A DNA stretch of 12,444 nucleotides from Victivallales bacterium (GCA_018648945.1 JABGQJ010000168.1:1-12444), one strand, 5' to 3'. Positions 1-7,914 are shown, counted from the first letter of the stretch. Translations and numbers: made by a program. The notes: generated from the sequence alone by a model not told the origin.

Positions 1-1500
1 GATGCTCGTCGCTTTTTCGTGAGCGAGTTGTGGGATCGCGACATGGCCACGCTCCCGCGGATGCGGCAGTTGCTCTTTGCCCTCTGCCGCGTCTCGGTCA
101 TCGTCGTGCGCGGCTTCCTGGGGGACAACTGCGGGTTGCAGGCGTCGGCACTCACCTACATCACGCTCATGTCCTTGGTGCCTATGCTGGCGCTGATGTT
201 CTCCTTCTCCAAGGGCATTGGCTTGCAGAGCCGCCTGGTCGAGACCATCGGGTTGGAGCGCTACGAGGAGGTGGCGACGATCGATGGCAAGGAAGTCCGC
301 GAGGGGAAGTTCCGGGTGGTCGCCCCCCCCGCGGAAGATGCGGACGGAGTGGCTTCCGGGGAAGGGGACGGGAAGGAAAGCGCTGGCCCGACCGGGCTGG
401 GCTCGCTGCCCGTCCCGTTGCAGCGAGTGGTGGTGCAGATTCTTGAGCTAGTGGAGAATACGAGTTTTGGGAAGTTGGGATTGGTCAGTCTGGCTTTTCT
501 GTTCTGGGCGGTCATCAAGGCTGTCTCCAAGGTGGAGAACACCTTCAACCACATCTGGGGTGTGACCAAGTCGCGCCCGCTTCTGCGCAAGCTGTGCGAC
601 TACTTCTTCGTCCTCGTCCTGATTCCCGTCGCATTCCTGGTGGCGACTAGCGCGAGCGCCATGCTTGAGTCGCAAGCGATCACGGATCATCTGGAAGTCT
701 GGGCTGGGCCGCTCATTCTGGTCTACGAACGCCTGATTCGTCTCTCGGGGTTTGTGCTGGTGGGTCTCTCCTTCTCCTTCCTCTATCTCTTCATGCCGAA
801 CACGAAGGTGAAGTATTTCCCTGCCTTGGCCGCCGGCTTCGTCACCGCCGCTCTGTGGTTTGTCACCCAGTTCCTCTACATCCACATGCAGATCGGCCTC
901 ACCAAGTTCAACGCCATCTACGGCACATTTGCGGCGCTACCCTTCTTCCTGGCGTGGCTGTACGCGAACTGGACAATCATCCTCTTTGGTGCGGAGGTCA
1001 GCTTCGCGCTGCAGCATCACGAGACCTTCGTTCTCGAAGGGGGCACGCCGCTGGCTCCCAATGCGGCTCGGATCGCCCTGGGGATTGCGTGCGTGCACGA
1101 AGCGTCGCGGTCGTTCCTGGCTGGCGATGGCGCGTGGTCGGCCGCCGAGTATTCCACTCGGAACACCGTCCCCGCGCGGTTGGTTCTGGAGGTCTGTGGC
1201 GTCCTGGCGGAGAAGGGAATCCTGGTCTCCGTCGAGGAGCGCGATGGTCGGTTCGTTCCCGGGCGAGATATCGCTTTGCTGACGCCTGGCGATGTGGAGG
1301 AAGCGTTCCGGGGACACGATGAGCAGGCCACCCAAGGCTTGGCGAAGCTCCTGCCCGAGCAGCTTTCTCCAGCCTTCCTGGAAGGCTACGCGGGTTATGC
1401 GGCCGGTCTGCGGTCCAGCAGCTTCCGCGAACTGGCTGTCCTGGCCGGGCCCAGGAGTACCGAGCCGGCCGACGGATCCATGGAGCCCGAAGCCGAGTGA
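1..1500 (+). CDS. YihY/virulence factor BrkB family membrane protein (5' end open)
   Basis: This is an integral inner-membrane protein of the YihY/BrkB family, once misnamed ribonuclease BN. The transport role of the family is not firmly established. The first possible start in view is GTG at 19, but the frame is open to base 1 and the residues before it (ARRFFVSELW) look like the usual RFF..DIW family beginning, so the true start probably lies off the left edge. Counting from the GTG, six hydrophobic segments lie near 43-63, 151-170, 195-217, 236-259, 267-290 and 303-330. Family-typical stretches are QASALTY (41-47), FWAVIKAVSKVENTFNHIWG (162-181) and YGTFAALPFFLAWLYANW (301-318). Residues 340-493 form a soluble tail that may be a winged-helix-like region. 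An unusual acidic, Gly/Pro-rich insertion sits at about 81-133 between the first two helices. The gene leads a four-gene run; its TGA shares one base with the next ATG. Confidence 0.9.
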   Translation, partial: DARRFFVSELWDRDMATLPRMRQLLFALCRVSVIVVRGFLGDNCGLQASALTYITLMSLVPMLALMFSFSKGIGLQSRLVETIGLERYEEVATIDGKEVREGKFRVVAPPAEDADGVASGEGDGKESAGPTGLGSLPVPLQRVVVQILELVENTSFGKLGLVSLAFLFWAVIKAVSKVENTFNHIWGVTKSRPLLRKLCDYFFVLVLIPVAFLVATSASAMLESQAITDHLEVWAGPLILVYERLIRLSGFVLVGLSFSFLYLFMPNTKVKYFPALAAGFVTAALWFVTQFLYIHMQIGLTKFNAIYGTFAALPFFLAWLYANWTIILFGAEVSFALQHHETFVLEGGTPLAPNAARIALGIACVHEASRSFLAGDGAWSAAEYSTRNTVPARLVLEVCGVLAEKGILVSVEERDGRFVPGRDIALLTPGDVEEAFRGHDEQATQGLAKLLPEQLSPAFLEGYAGYAAGLRSSSFRELAVLAGPRSTEPADGSMEPEAE

Positions 1501-2561
1501 TGAGTGCGCAATCCCCACCGCCTGTCCGGAGAAACCATGCACTGCTGATCGCTGCTTGCGTGGTGGTCGCGTTAACGGCAGTTGGGGTCATTCTGGAGTG
1601 CCGGGGCCCATTCCGCGGTTGGCTCGGTCGATTGCGAGGCACGCTGGCTGGCACCGGGGAGCCCAGTTCACCCGTCGCCGCGCCGGGCGAGCCGACCCCA
1701 GTCGCCGCTGGCGCAGCCCCGGTTCCGGCGAGTCCGGTGGCGTCGGCTGCTTCGGTTCCCGCCGCTGCCGAAGCGTCGGTCTCGGTCTCACCGCCGCCTT
1801 CCGCCCTGCATTCACGCTACGCTGAACTCTATGCAGAGCGCTTGGCCAAGTTGCGTCAGCCGGAGATTGGTGCCGCGTGTCGCCTGGCTCTGCTCAGTGG
1901 CGAGAAGGTGCGTGGCCGCCTGGCAAAGCTGGAACCGGGGCGAGTCACCTTGCTGCTGGAACACGGGACACAGTCCTTCATGGTGCACACGATCTCTCGC
2001 AAGGATGTGCTGAAGCTGTTTCCTGCCTTCGTTGCCAGGAACCAGGCGATGGCCGCCTTGCGGCGGGAAATGGCCGCCCGGAATGCCCCCGCTGGACCGG
2101 CCTCCCAGGCACCCGTTGCCGAAGTCCCGGACGCGAGCCTTCCTGAACGCCAAGTCGATCCCCCGCAGGAAGCGGACGTCTCAGCGAATGACCTCCGCAG
2201 CTACGATCCCACGCCTGGGCCGACTCCCGAGAGACTCAAGCCAACGCTCACCGCCTTTGGCGACTGGCTGAAGACGCAGCACCGCCGAGTGGGCGGGCGC
2301 ATCGCGGACAAGATCTATGCCAGGCGGCAGGCGGGCCGGACCGTGCTTTACCTGCGCATGGACCCCATGTTCATGGCCCAGGACTATGGGACCCGCTACC
2401 AGATCGCCGAAGGTATGCAGATTTTCTGGGCATTGCGTTGCCAGGGCAACGGCGTGGCCGGGATGGCGAGGGCGCATGTGGTGCTGCTGGATCAGCGCAA
2501 CCGCATCGTCGGCGGCTCCCGCCTCAACGACCCGACGGATATCTGGCTCCAAGGGAAATAG
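1500..2561 (+). CDS. membrane-anchored protein of unknown function
   Basis: I do not recognise the family. The 353-residue product has a short basic N-terminus, one hydrophobic segment at about 14-32 (ALLIAACVVVALTAVGVIL) and an Ala/Pro/Ser-rich linker at 51-101. A compact region follows at about 121-172, where a pattern of short strands (GAACRLALLSGEKVRGRLAKL, then GRVTLLLEHG) resembles small Sm-like or SH3-like barrels. That resemblance is only a pattern impression. A second Pro-rich linker (195-245) leads to a C-terminal domain at 246-350 (GDWLKTQHRRVGGRIADKIY, LYLRMDPMFMAQDYG). The topology implied is one anchor with the bulk in the periplasm. I chose the ATG at 1500, which shares one base with the upstream stop; a GTG at 1497 immediately before it is the alternative. 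The overlap suggests translational coupling to the BrkB gene, and the ABC ATPase follows after 25 bases. Confidence 0.75.
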   Translation: MSAQSPPPVRRNHALLIAACVVVALTAVGVILECRGPFRGWLGRLRGTLAGTGEPSSPVAAPGEPTPVAAGAAPVPASPVASAASVPAAAEASVSVSPPPSALHSRYAELYAERLAKLRQPEIGAACRLALLSGEKVRGRLAKLEPGRVTLLLEHGTQSFMVHTISRKDVLKLFPAFVARNQAMAALRREMAARNAPAGPASQAPVAEVPDASLPERQVDPPQEADVSANDLRSYDPTPGPTPERLKPTLTAFGDWLKTQHRRVGGRIADKIYARRQAGRTVLYLRMDPMFMAQDYGTRYQIAEGMQIFWALRCQGNGVAGMARAHVVLLDQRNRIVGGSRLNDPTDIWLQGK

Positions 2562-2586
2562 GCAAGACCAGAACGGGACTCAGCCC

Positions 2587-3651
2587 ATGCGGATCGGCTT
2601 CGAACACATCACCAAGCACTTCGGCGACGTCGAAGCACTGCGCGGCATCGATCTCGAGATCGAGGACGGCGAGCTTTTCTTCCTGCTCGGCCCCTCGGGG
2701 TGTGGCAAGACGACCTTGCTGCGTTGTCTTGCGGGCTTTGAGACGCCTACCAGCGGAAGAGTGTTGCTGGATGGGGCCGACGTGACGAGCATCCCCGCGC
2801 ACCGGCGGGACACGGCGATGGTCTTCCAGGGGTACGCTCTCTGGCCCCATATGACCGTGGCCCAGAACGTCGGCTTCGGGCTCGAGAGCCAGGGGGTCCC
2901 CAAGGCGGAACGCGAGCGGCGGGTGGCGGAGGCGTTGCGCACTGTGCAGATATCCGAACTGGCCGCCCGGAAGCCGAACGAGCTCTCCGGCGGGCAGCAG
3001 CAACGTGTTGCGCTGGCCCGGACGCTGGTTGTCGAACCTGGCTGCCTGTTGCTGGACGAGCCGCTGGCCAATCTGGATGCCAAGCTCCGTCGCGACATGC
3101 GTTCGGAGATCCGCCGGATCTGCAAGGAGGCGGGGCTCACCGGCGTCTACGTGACCCACGACCGGCAGGAAGCCCTGAGCATGGCTGACCGGATCGCGGT
3201 CCTGCGCGACGGACGCATCCTGCAGGTGGGGACGCCCCGCGACATCTATGCCAGGCCATGCAGCGCCTTCGTGGCCAGCTTCATTGGCGAAAGCAACTTC
3301 ATTCCCGCCAAGGTGAAGGCGGTCGAGGACCATCTCGTGCGTGTGGACACCATCTTCGGAGTCCTTGAGGCAAAGGTGTTCCCTGCGGGACTGGGCGAGG
3401 GAGAAGCGGTGACCGTCTCGATCCGACCCGAAGCTCTCCGGATCGGCAACCTGCCGAAGAACTCGTTCCGAGCCACGGTGCAGGGGAGCGTCTATCTGGG
3501 CGAGGTGGCGCAGACGGAACTGAGCATTCACGATAGCCTTGGCCTGCAGATGTTCTCGCTCAATCCCCAGGAGTTGCTGGTGGCCGGTTCCTCCGTGCCG
3601 TTGGCAGTCATGCCCGAGGATGTCGTTGTGCTTCCCGCTGGCGAGGACTGA
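2587..3651 (+). CDS. ABC transporter ATP-binding protein, MalK/PotA type
   Basis: This is the cytoplasmic ATPase subunit of an importer-type ABC system, 354 residues. It has Walker A GPSGCGKT (35-42), Q-loop Q81, signature LSGGQQQR (133-140), Walker B LLLDEP (154-159), a D-loop at NLD (162-164) and switch histidine H191. A C-terminal TOBE-type regulatory region runs from about 240 to 350 (SIRPEAL at 278-284). The domain order and length fit the MalK/UgpC/PotA/FbpC group that energises uptake of sugars, polyamines or ferric ions; the substrate cannot be read from the ATPase. The frame is open back to 2317, but that part is a shadow of the preceding gene, and homology starts at MRIGFEHITKHFG, so ATG 2587 is the start. 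The ribosome site before it is weak. No permease or solute-binding gene is in view. It lies between an anchored unknown protein and a thioredoxin-fold protein, and its TGA shares one base with the next ATG. Confidence 0.92.
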   Translation: MRIGFEHITKHFGDVEALRGIDLEIEDGELFFLLGPSGCGKTTLLRCLAGFETPTSGRVLLDGADVTSIPAHRRDTAMVFQGYALWPHMTVAQNVGFGLESQGVPKAERERRVAEALRTVQISELAARKPNELSGGQQQRVALARTLVVEPGCLLLDEPLANLDAKLRRDMRSEIRRICKEAGLTGVYVTHDRQEALSMADRIAVLRDGRILQVGTPRDIYARPCSAFVASFIGESNFIPAKVKAVEDHLVRVDTIFGVLEAKVFPAGLGEGEAVTVSIRPEALRIGNLPKNSFRATVQGSVYLGEVAQTELSIHDSLGLQMFSLNPQELLVAGSSVPLAVMPEDVVVLPAGED

Positions 3652-4247
3652 TGGAGGATGGACCGAGCCCAGAGGGCAGGAAGCGCATGAAGACGGACAA
3701 CGCCTCAATTCCCGCTGGTCCTCCCGGCGACTCGTATGCGGCAGGGAGAGCAGAGAGGGCAAGGAAGGCACGGCGGGCGATCGTGGCGGCCGTGGCGGTC
3801 GTCGTGCTGCTGGTGGCGGTCTTCCGGATCGCCCACGCCCTGCATCGCCCTTCCCCTCCCGCCACCCCGCCGCCGAACCGTGATTTCAGCCGTTTCGCAT
3901 CGCCTGAACTGCCGCTCGACCGTGGCTTGGCCTTGGTGGTGGTCCTCGCCATGGACTGCGGGCACTGCCGCGAAACCGCCAAGATAGTCGGTACTTTCGA
4001 CGCCAAGGCACTTGGGGTGGGGATCTACTTCATTCTCTCCGGCAAGCCTGAGGAAGTCGACCCCTTCTTCGAGGCCATTGGGGCCTCGGTGCCCTATCAC
4101 CTGGCGACCATGGCGGAGTACCTGGACCTTGTGGCCGACGAACCCACGGCGGTCTGCCTGCTGAGCAACGGGGAGATGCGGGCCGAGTGGCCCCCCCGTC
4201 AGTTCAGTCTGCGTGCGCTCCGCGACGAACTGGCGCGAAGACAGTGA
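3651..4247 (+). CDS. membrane-anchored thioredoxin-fold protein with CGHC motif
   Basis: The 198-residue product has a basic N-terminus, one transmembrane segment at about 43-60 (AIVAAVAVVVLLVAVFRI), a Pro-rich spacer and a periplasmic domain. That domain begins with a hydrophobic strand running into a CxxC motif: LALVVVLAMDCGHC, cysteines 103 and 106. CGHC is the active-site sequence of protein disulfide isomerases. Downstream, a strand at 123-129 (VGIYFIL), a helical stretch and DEPTAVCLL, where P165 stands where thioredoxins carry their cis-proline, complete a thioredoxin-like order. The inferred role is thiol-disulfide chemistry or electron transfer at the periplasmic face; no substrate is visible. 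ATG 3651 overlaps the ABC gene's stop by one base. An alternative is ATG 3687 (MKTDNAS), which has a purine-rich stretch just upstream; either start keeps the anchor. It is the last gene of the run. I did not recognise a named family beyond the fold. Confidence 0.7.
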   Translation: MEDGPSPEGRKRMKTDNASIPAGPPGDSYAAGRAERARKARRAIVAAVAVVVLLVAVFRIAHALHRPSPPATPPPNRDFSRFASPELPLDRGLALVVVLAMDCGHCRETAKIVGTFDAKALGVGIYFILSGKPEEVDPFFEAIGASVPYHLATMAEYLDLVADEPTAVCLLSNGEMRAEWPPRQFSLRALRDELARRQ

Positions 4248-4487
4248 GGCCCGTGGGATCTCGGGGGCTCCTGCCGTAAGCGCGTGCCGCCCGCTTGGGT
4301 CCCCTTTTCCGTGGCTCGACTGCCTTTTCCCGTCCCGGCGGGCCGCTGAGGACTTGCGCGGCGATTCTGGCGAGGGTAAAGTCACCGGAGTCCGTAGTCG
4401 CTAGTGAGACGCATCGTCAGTATTGTGGGCGTGGCCGTGTGTGCGGTCTGGCCCTAGAGTCTGTGAATCTCAAGGAGCAACTGTCCG
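4248..4487 (+). other. 240-base intergenic leader ahead of the pseudopilin
   Basis: No gene fits here. Near the start there is a weak hairpin (AAGCG/CGCTT, arms near 4277 and 4291) followed by a CCCCTTTT stretch at 4301-4308, which is poor evidence for a terminator. A promoter for the pseudopilin is expected in the downstream half, but I could not find a convincing -35/-10 pair. Confidence 0.4.
4472..4477 (+). promoter_or_regulatory. strong ribosome-binding site of the pseudopilin gene
   Basis: AAGGAG lies ten bases before ATG 4488. It fixes the start in front of [10 protein letters not shown] and agrees with the position of the prepilin leader. Confidence 0.8.
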
Positions 4488-5171
<684 letters not shown>

Positions 5172-5181
5172 GTGTCACGAG

Positions 5182-5205
5182 CCGGGGTGGGTAGCCCCAC
5201 CCCGG
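5182..5205 (+). terminator. perfect 10-bp hairpin just after the pseudopilin stop
   Basis: CCGGGGTGGG (5182-5191) pairs perfectly with CCCACCCCGG (5196-5205) around the four-base loop TAGC. No T tract follows, so alone it is not a standard intrinsic terminator. It may protect the 3' end of the mRNA or act together with the next hairpin. Confidence 0.55.
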
Positions 5206-5245
5206 TAGAGGACCGCTTTGTGGCCGACTCCGTGGCCACCAGTTC

Positions 5246-5277
5246 AGAGCCCACCCTCCGGTGGGCTCTTTCTTTCT
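5246..5277 (+). terminator. rho-independent terminator of the pseudopilin gene
   Basis: AGAGCCCACC (5246-5255) pairs perfectly with GGTGGGCTCT (5260-5269) around the loop CTCC. It is followed directly by TTTCTTTCT. Stem length, tight loop and T-rich tail fit intrinsic termination on the + strand, about 75 bases after the stop codon. Confidence 0.85.
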
Positions 5278-5590
5278 GGGGAGAGAACGGGATTCCCGAC
5301 TCTGGACCCCCTGGTGGTCCGAGCTCCCGGGCCAAGAGACGCCCATGCGTACCCCAGCCCTGGAGATGCGCTCGTCCCCGAGCGCGGAGCCCGCAGGGCG
5401 ACAGGAACCCACGCCTACCCCCAACTCCCTGGGAAGGAGAGCGGTCGGCCGGGAGCGCTGGCTTCCAGCCGGCATCTTCTCCCCCTCGTCCCGCTGCAAG
5501 GGCAATTCTGCGACCAAGACGACGCGACTGCGTCGCCTCCGGTTCTTCCCTGACGTGGCGAGTCGGGGTTGGGCTGTATCCCCCCCGCCG
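5278..5590. other. 313-base GC-rich non-coding region between convergent genes
   Basis: No credible gene is seen. The region separates the 3' ends of the pseudopilin (+) and the oxidoreductase (-). It holds a hairpin-forming stretch at 5448-5473 (see the repeat entry), a short GACGC/GCGTC inverted repeat near 5520-5533 and a run of seven C at 5580-5586 just beyond the oxidoreductase stop. Frames across it give only low-complexity Pro/Arg/Ser-rich peptides without family features. Confidence 0.6.
5448..5485. repeat. candidate dispersed palindromic intergenic element
   Basis: GCTGG-CTT-CCAGC (5457-5469) forms a perfect 5-bp hairpin, and the flanking GCCG (5448-5451) and CGGC (5470-5473) can extend it across a bulge. 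From memory, similar strings (GCTGGCTTCCAGCC followed by GGCATCTT) recur between genes in PVC-type genomes, where they give spurious AGFQPA peptides. Only one copy is present here, so repeat status is an inference. Confidence 0.3.
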
Positions 5591-6925
5591 CTACTTGGCG
5601 AGCGCGTCCAGCTTCACGAGGTCGGTCACCGTCACGGGCAGGCCGGTCTGGAAGGACTTGTTGGCGGCGATCCCGGTGAGGATCGACTTCGCCCCGTCCA
5701 CGTAGCCGGCCGCGTGGCCGAGGGTGTTGTCCTCCACGCCCACGAAGATGTCGCGGAGCAGGCGGACGTCGCCGCCGCCATGCCCGCCTTTCTGGCCCTT
5801 GTCGTACTCGATGACCTGGGGTTTGCCCCAGATGGGCTGCAAGATGATCTCGGGGACCATCTCCTTCTTGTCCTCGCCAAGCTCGCGCATGCCCGGGACG
5901 GTCATGTCCTCGGCGGTGCCGGCGGTGAGGAAGCTCTTCTCGACCACGTTGAACTCAAGGCGTCCCTTGGTGCCGTTGAAGCAGACGCGGTAGCCTTCCC
6001 ACGGGCAGAAGGCGTTCAAGCTGTAGGTCATGACCGCACGGTTGGTGTATTTGACCATGACCGACATGGTGTCCTCGATGGAGATACCGTCGCCAAACAC
6101 GCTCTGGTCGCGGTAGTAGCCATCCTCGGCTTCCGGGCCGTAGTAGAGGCCATGCATGTTCTTGTTGTCGGGAGACACCTTCAGCGCGAAGGGATCCTTG
6201 GCGGCGATTTCGTTGTCGCGGCTGCGGCTGTAGAACTCCGTGACCCCGCGTTCCTCGGCATTCTCGCGACCGTAGTAGCGCAGGTCGCCCTGCGCGTAGA
6301 CGACGGCGGGAGTGGAGTCGATCCACCAGTTGACCAAGTCGAAGTGATGGGTGGCCTTGTGGACCATAAGGCCACCGGAATTGCGCTTGTCACGGTGCCA
6401 GCGGCGGAAGTAGTCGGCACCATGGGAGGTGTCGAGCAACCACTCGAAGTGGACGCTGACGATGTCGCCCAACGCGCCGCTGTGGATGATCTCCTTGACC
6501 TTCGTGTTGCGGGGGGCGTAGCGGTAGTTGAAGGTGACGGTGAGATGCTTGCCCGTGCGCTCGACCGTATCGACGATCTGCTGGCATTTGGTGGCGTCCA
6601 CGGTCATCGGCTTCTCGCTGATGGCGTCGCAGCCCAACTCCATGGCCCGGATGATGTAGCGGTGGTGGGTGCGGTCAACGGTGGTGACAATCACCGTGTC
6701 GGGTTTCTGCTCGGCCACCATCTGGTCGAATTGGTGGGCCAGGTACGTCGGCAGGGGAGCGTGTTCGAACTGATCGGCAAGCTGCTGGTTGTTGTAGTCC
6801 ATCCGGCCCTGGTTGATATCGCAGAAGGCGACCAACTCGCCGTACTCGCTGAAGTCCTTCATCAGGGCCTTCGTGTACATCCAGGAACGTCCACCAGTGC
6901 CGACGAGGGCGTAGCGCTTCTTCAT
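5591..6925 (-). CDS. Gfo/Idh/MocA family NAD(P)-dependent oxidoreductase
   Basis: This is a cytoplasmic dehydrogenase of the glucose-fructose oxidoreductase/inositol dehydrogenase family, 444 residues; the likely substrate is a sugar, inositol or derivative that cannot be specified. An N-terminal Rossmann fold carries the glycine-rich VGTGGRSWMY (8-17), with D36 at the end of the second strand (VAFCD). PDTVIVTTVDRTHH (75-88) follows, then the diagnostic ISEKPMTVD (102-110, with E104-K105-P106). The substrate domain begins near 130 (FNYRYAPRN), continues with GALGDIVSVHFEW (150-162), and has the active-site stretch VHKATHHFDLVNWW (188-201, with K190, H193 and D196). The frame continues ten codons further upstream to 6955, but AAGGA eight bases before ATG 6925 and the start of homology at MKKRYALVG favour 6925. 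The protein is somewhat longer than many family members. It sits 103 bases after the ftsQ-like gene, probably under its own promoter. Confidence 0.93.
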   Translation of the reverse strand: MKKRYALVGTGGRSWMYTKALMKDFSEYGELVAFCDINQGRMDYNNQQLADQFEHAPLPTYLAHQFDQMVAEQKPDTVIVTTVDRTHHRYIIRAMELGCDAISEKPMTVDATKCQQIVDTVERTGKHLTVTFNYRYAPRNTKVKEIIHSGALGDIVSVHFEWLLDTSHGADYFRRWHRDKRNSGGLMVHKATHHFDLVNWWIDSTPAVVYAQGDLRYYGRENAEERGVTEFYSRSRDNEIAAKDPFALKVSPDNKNMHGLYYGPEAEDGYYRDQSVFGDGISIEDTMSVMVKYTNRAVMTYSLNAFCPWEGYRVCFNGTKGRLEFNVVEKSFLTAGTAEDMTVPGMRELGEDKKEMVPEIILQPIWGKPQVIEYDKGQKGGHGGGDVRLLRDIFVGVEDNTLGHAAGYVDGAKSILTGIAANKSFQTGLPVTVTDLVKLDALAK

Positions 6926-6933
6926 CGTCAGGA

Positions 6934-6938
6934 TCCTT
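6934..6938 (-). promoter_or_regulatory. ribosome-binding site deciding the oxidoreductase start
   Basis: AAGGA on the minus strand ends eight bases before ATG 6925. It supports that start over the in-frame ATG at 6955, which lacks a comparable site. Confidence 0.7.
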
Positions 6939-6994
6939 CTGCCGGGCTCGGCCATTTTCTTTCCACGCGGGGGGCGGGTTCTGCAAACTCGGGG

Positions 6995-7022
6995 AATATG
7001 CAGTGAGGCGGGGCGATATCAA
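6995..7022 (-). promoter_or_regulatory. candidate sigma70-type promoter of the oxidoreductase gene
   Basis: On the minus strand, TTGATA (7022-7017, five of six to TTGACA) is separated by 16 bases from CATATT (7000-6995, four of six to TATAAT). These are the most AT-rich hexamers in a very GC-rich gap. The predicted leader would be about 60 bases. Support is sequence pattern only. Confidence 0.4.
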
Positions 7023-7028
7023 CCGGGG

Positions 7029-7886
7029 CTATTCCCGGACGGGGACATTCTCTTCGTAGGTCACGTCCACGAAGCTGGTGGGCAGTCCCAGGCTGGTTCG
7101 GTCGCGGACGATGACGGCCAGGCGGTTAAGGGCCTCCCGGGTCTTGCTGAGCGGCACCAGCACCTGGGCATTCTCCCGGAAGGTGCCCGCCCGATGCACG
7201 TAGAGTTTGAGCTTGCGGGGCGGGTGGTAGTCGAGCTGGATGGTGTGTGCACGGCAGAGCAGGGCGTCGCCATACTCCTCGTTCAGGCGCAGGAAATCGA
7301 GGGCCCCGAGCAGCAACTCGTCAGTGACCTGCTGGCCGGGGCGGAAGCTATTTGCCTCGCGGACACCGACGATATCGGGCAGAAGCGAGAACCCATTGGC
7401 TTCCCAGGGGAGGAGGACATGCCCTTCCCCGTCGATGAACCGGGAGATGCGCCCGCGCAGGCGGGCCACGGGTTGGCGTTGGGCGAGATCGACGACCAAT
7501 CGGTCGGGCAGCACGCGGTACACGCGGGCACTCTCTGCCGCTGCCGCTCTCTCCAGGCGACTGCGGATCGCAAGCACGTCGATGTCGAAGAGATTGGTCT
7601 CCTGCTTGCGGTACCCCATGTCCTCCAGAATCGCGATGATCCCCTCCTTGGTGAGGGCTCTGCCCTCCGTGCGGACCTCGATTTGGCGCAAGGTGAAGAA
7701 GGGATTGGCCTTGAGGAGTGCCCAGCGCAGTCCAAAGCCCAGGCAGAGGAGCGCGAGCGCCACCACGGTTGCCACCAGGAATGGCGCCAACATCTTGGCG
7801 AGCATTCGCCACAGCGCCGAGCGCTGCGGCCTTCCGGTTGCGCTGCGCTTTGCCTTGGATTGGGTGCTTTTGCTTCGGGCTGCCAT
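7029..7886 (-). CDS. ftsQ: FtsQ/DivIB-like cell-division protein with POTRA domain
   Basis: The 285-residue product has a basic cytoplasmic N-terminus (1-28), one transmembrane helix at about 31-54 (MLAPFLVATVVALALLCLGF) and a periplasmic FtsQ-type POTRA domain at about 64-136. POTRA marks are FFTLRQIEVRTEGRALTKEGI (63-83), NLFDIDVLAIRSRLE (98-112) and RVLPDRLVVDLAQRQPVARL (124-143), matching the family pattern of R..P..L.v.v.ER.PvA. The beta domain after it starts ISRFIDGEGHVLLP. FtsQ links early and late divisome proteins (FtsL, FtsB, FtsW, FtsI). The frame continues upstream to 8513, but that part is a shadow of rimO, so ATG 7886, 28 bases after the rimO stop, is chosen. No ribosome site precedes it; the minus-strand leader reads TTCCTCC instead. 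ftsQ usually lies in the dcw cluster near murC, ftsA and ftsZ, so this location is unusual and a divergent POTRA protein remains possible. Confidence 0.75.
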   Translation of the reverse strand: MAARSKSTQSKAKRSATGRPQRSALWRMLAKMLAPFLVATVVALALLCLGFGLRWALLKANPFFTLRQIEVRTEGRALTKEGIIAILEDMGYRKQETNLFDIDVLAIRSRLERAAAAESARVYRVLPDRLVVDLAQRQPVARLRGRISRFIDGEGHVLLPWEANGFSLLPDIVGVREANSFRPGQQVTDELLLGALDFLRLNEEYGDALLCRAHTIQLDYHPPRKLKLYVHRAGTFRENAQVLVPLSKTREALNRLAVIVRDRTSLGLPTSFVDVTYEENVPVRE

Positions 7887-7914
7887 GGTGGAGGAATATA
7901 GGCGAAGGGGCCAG

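Noticed and set aside
2317..2586. N-terminal extension of the ABC ATPase by 90 codons
   Set aside because: The extension overlaps the preceding gene in another frame and has no ABC homology; the domain starts at MRIGFEHITK.
2524..3771. A 415-codon minus-strand frame opposite the ABC ATPase
   Set aside because: It is a shadow of a gene with complete Walker, signature and H-loop motifs.
4248..4310. Intrinsic terminator after the thioredoxin-fold gene
   Set aside because: The only stem is 5 bp with a nine-base loop, and the T run is short and separated from it. Too weak to call.
4430..4450. A sigma54-like promoter before the pseudopilin (TGGCC...TGC)
   Set aside because: The GG and GC elements are ten bases apart here instead of twelve, so the spacing is wrong.
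5261..7006. A 581-codon open frame on the + strand
   Set aside because: It lies opposite the Gfo/Idh/MocA gene, which has all its family motifs. The frame gives a Val/Asp/His-rich peptide typical of antisense reading of GC-rich genes.
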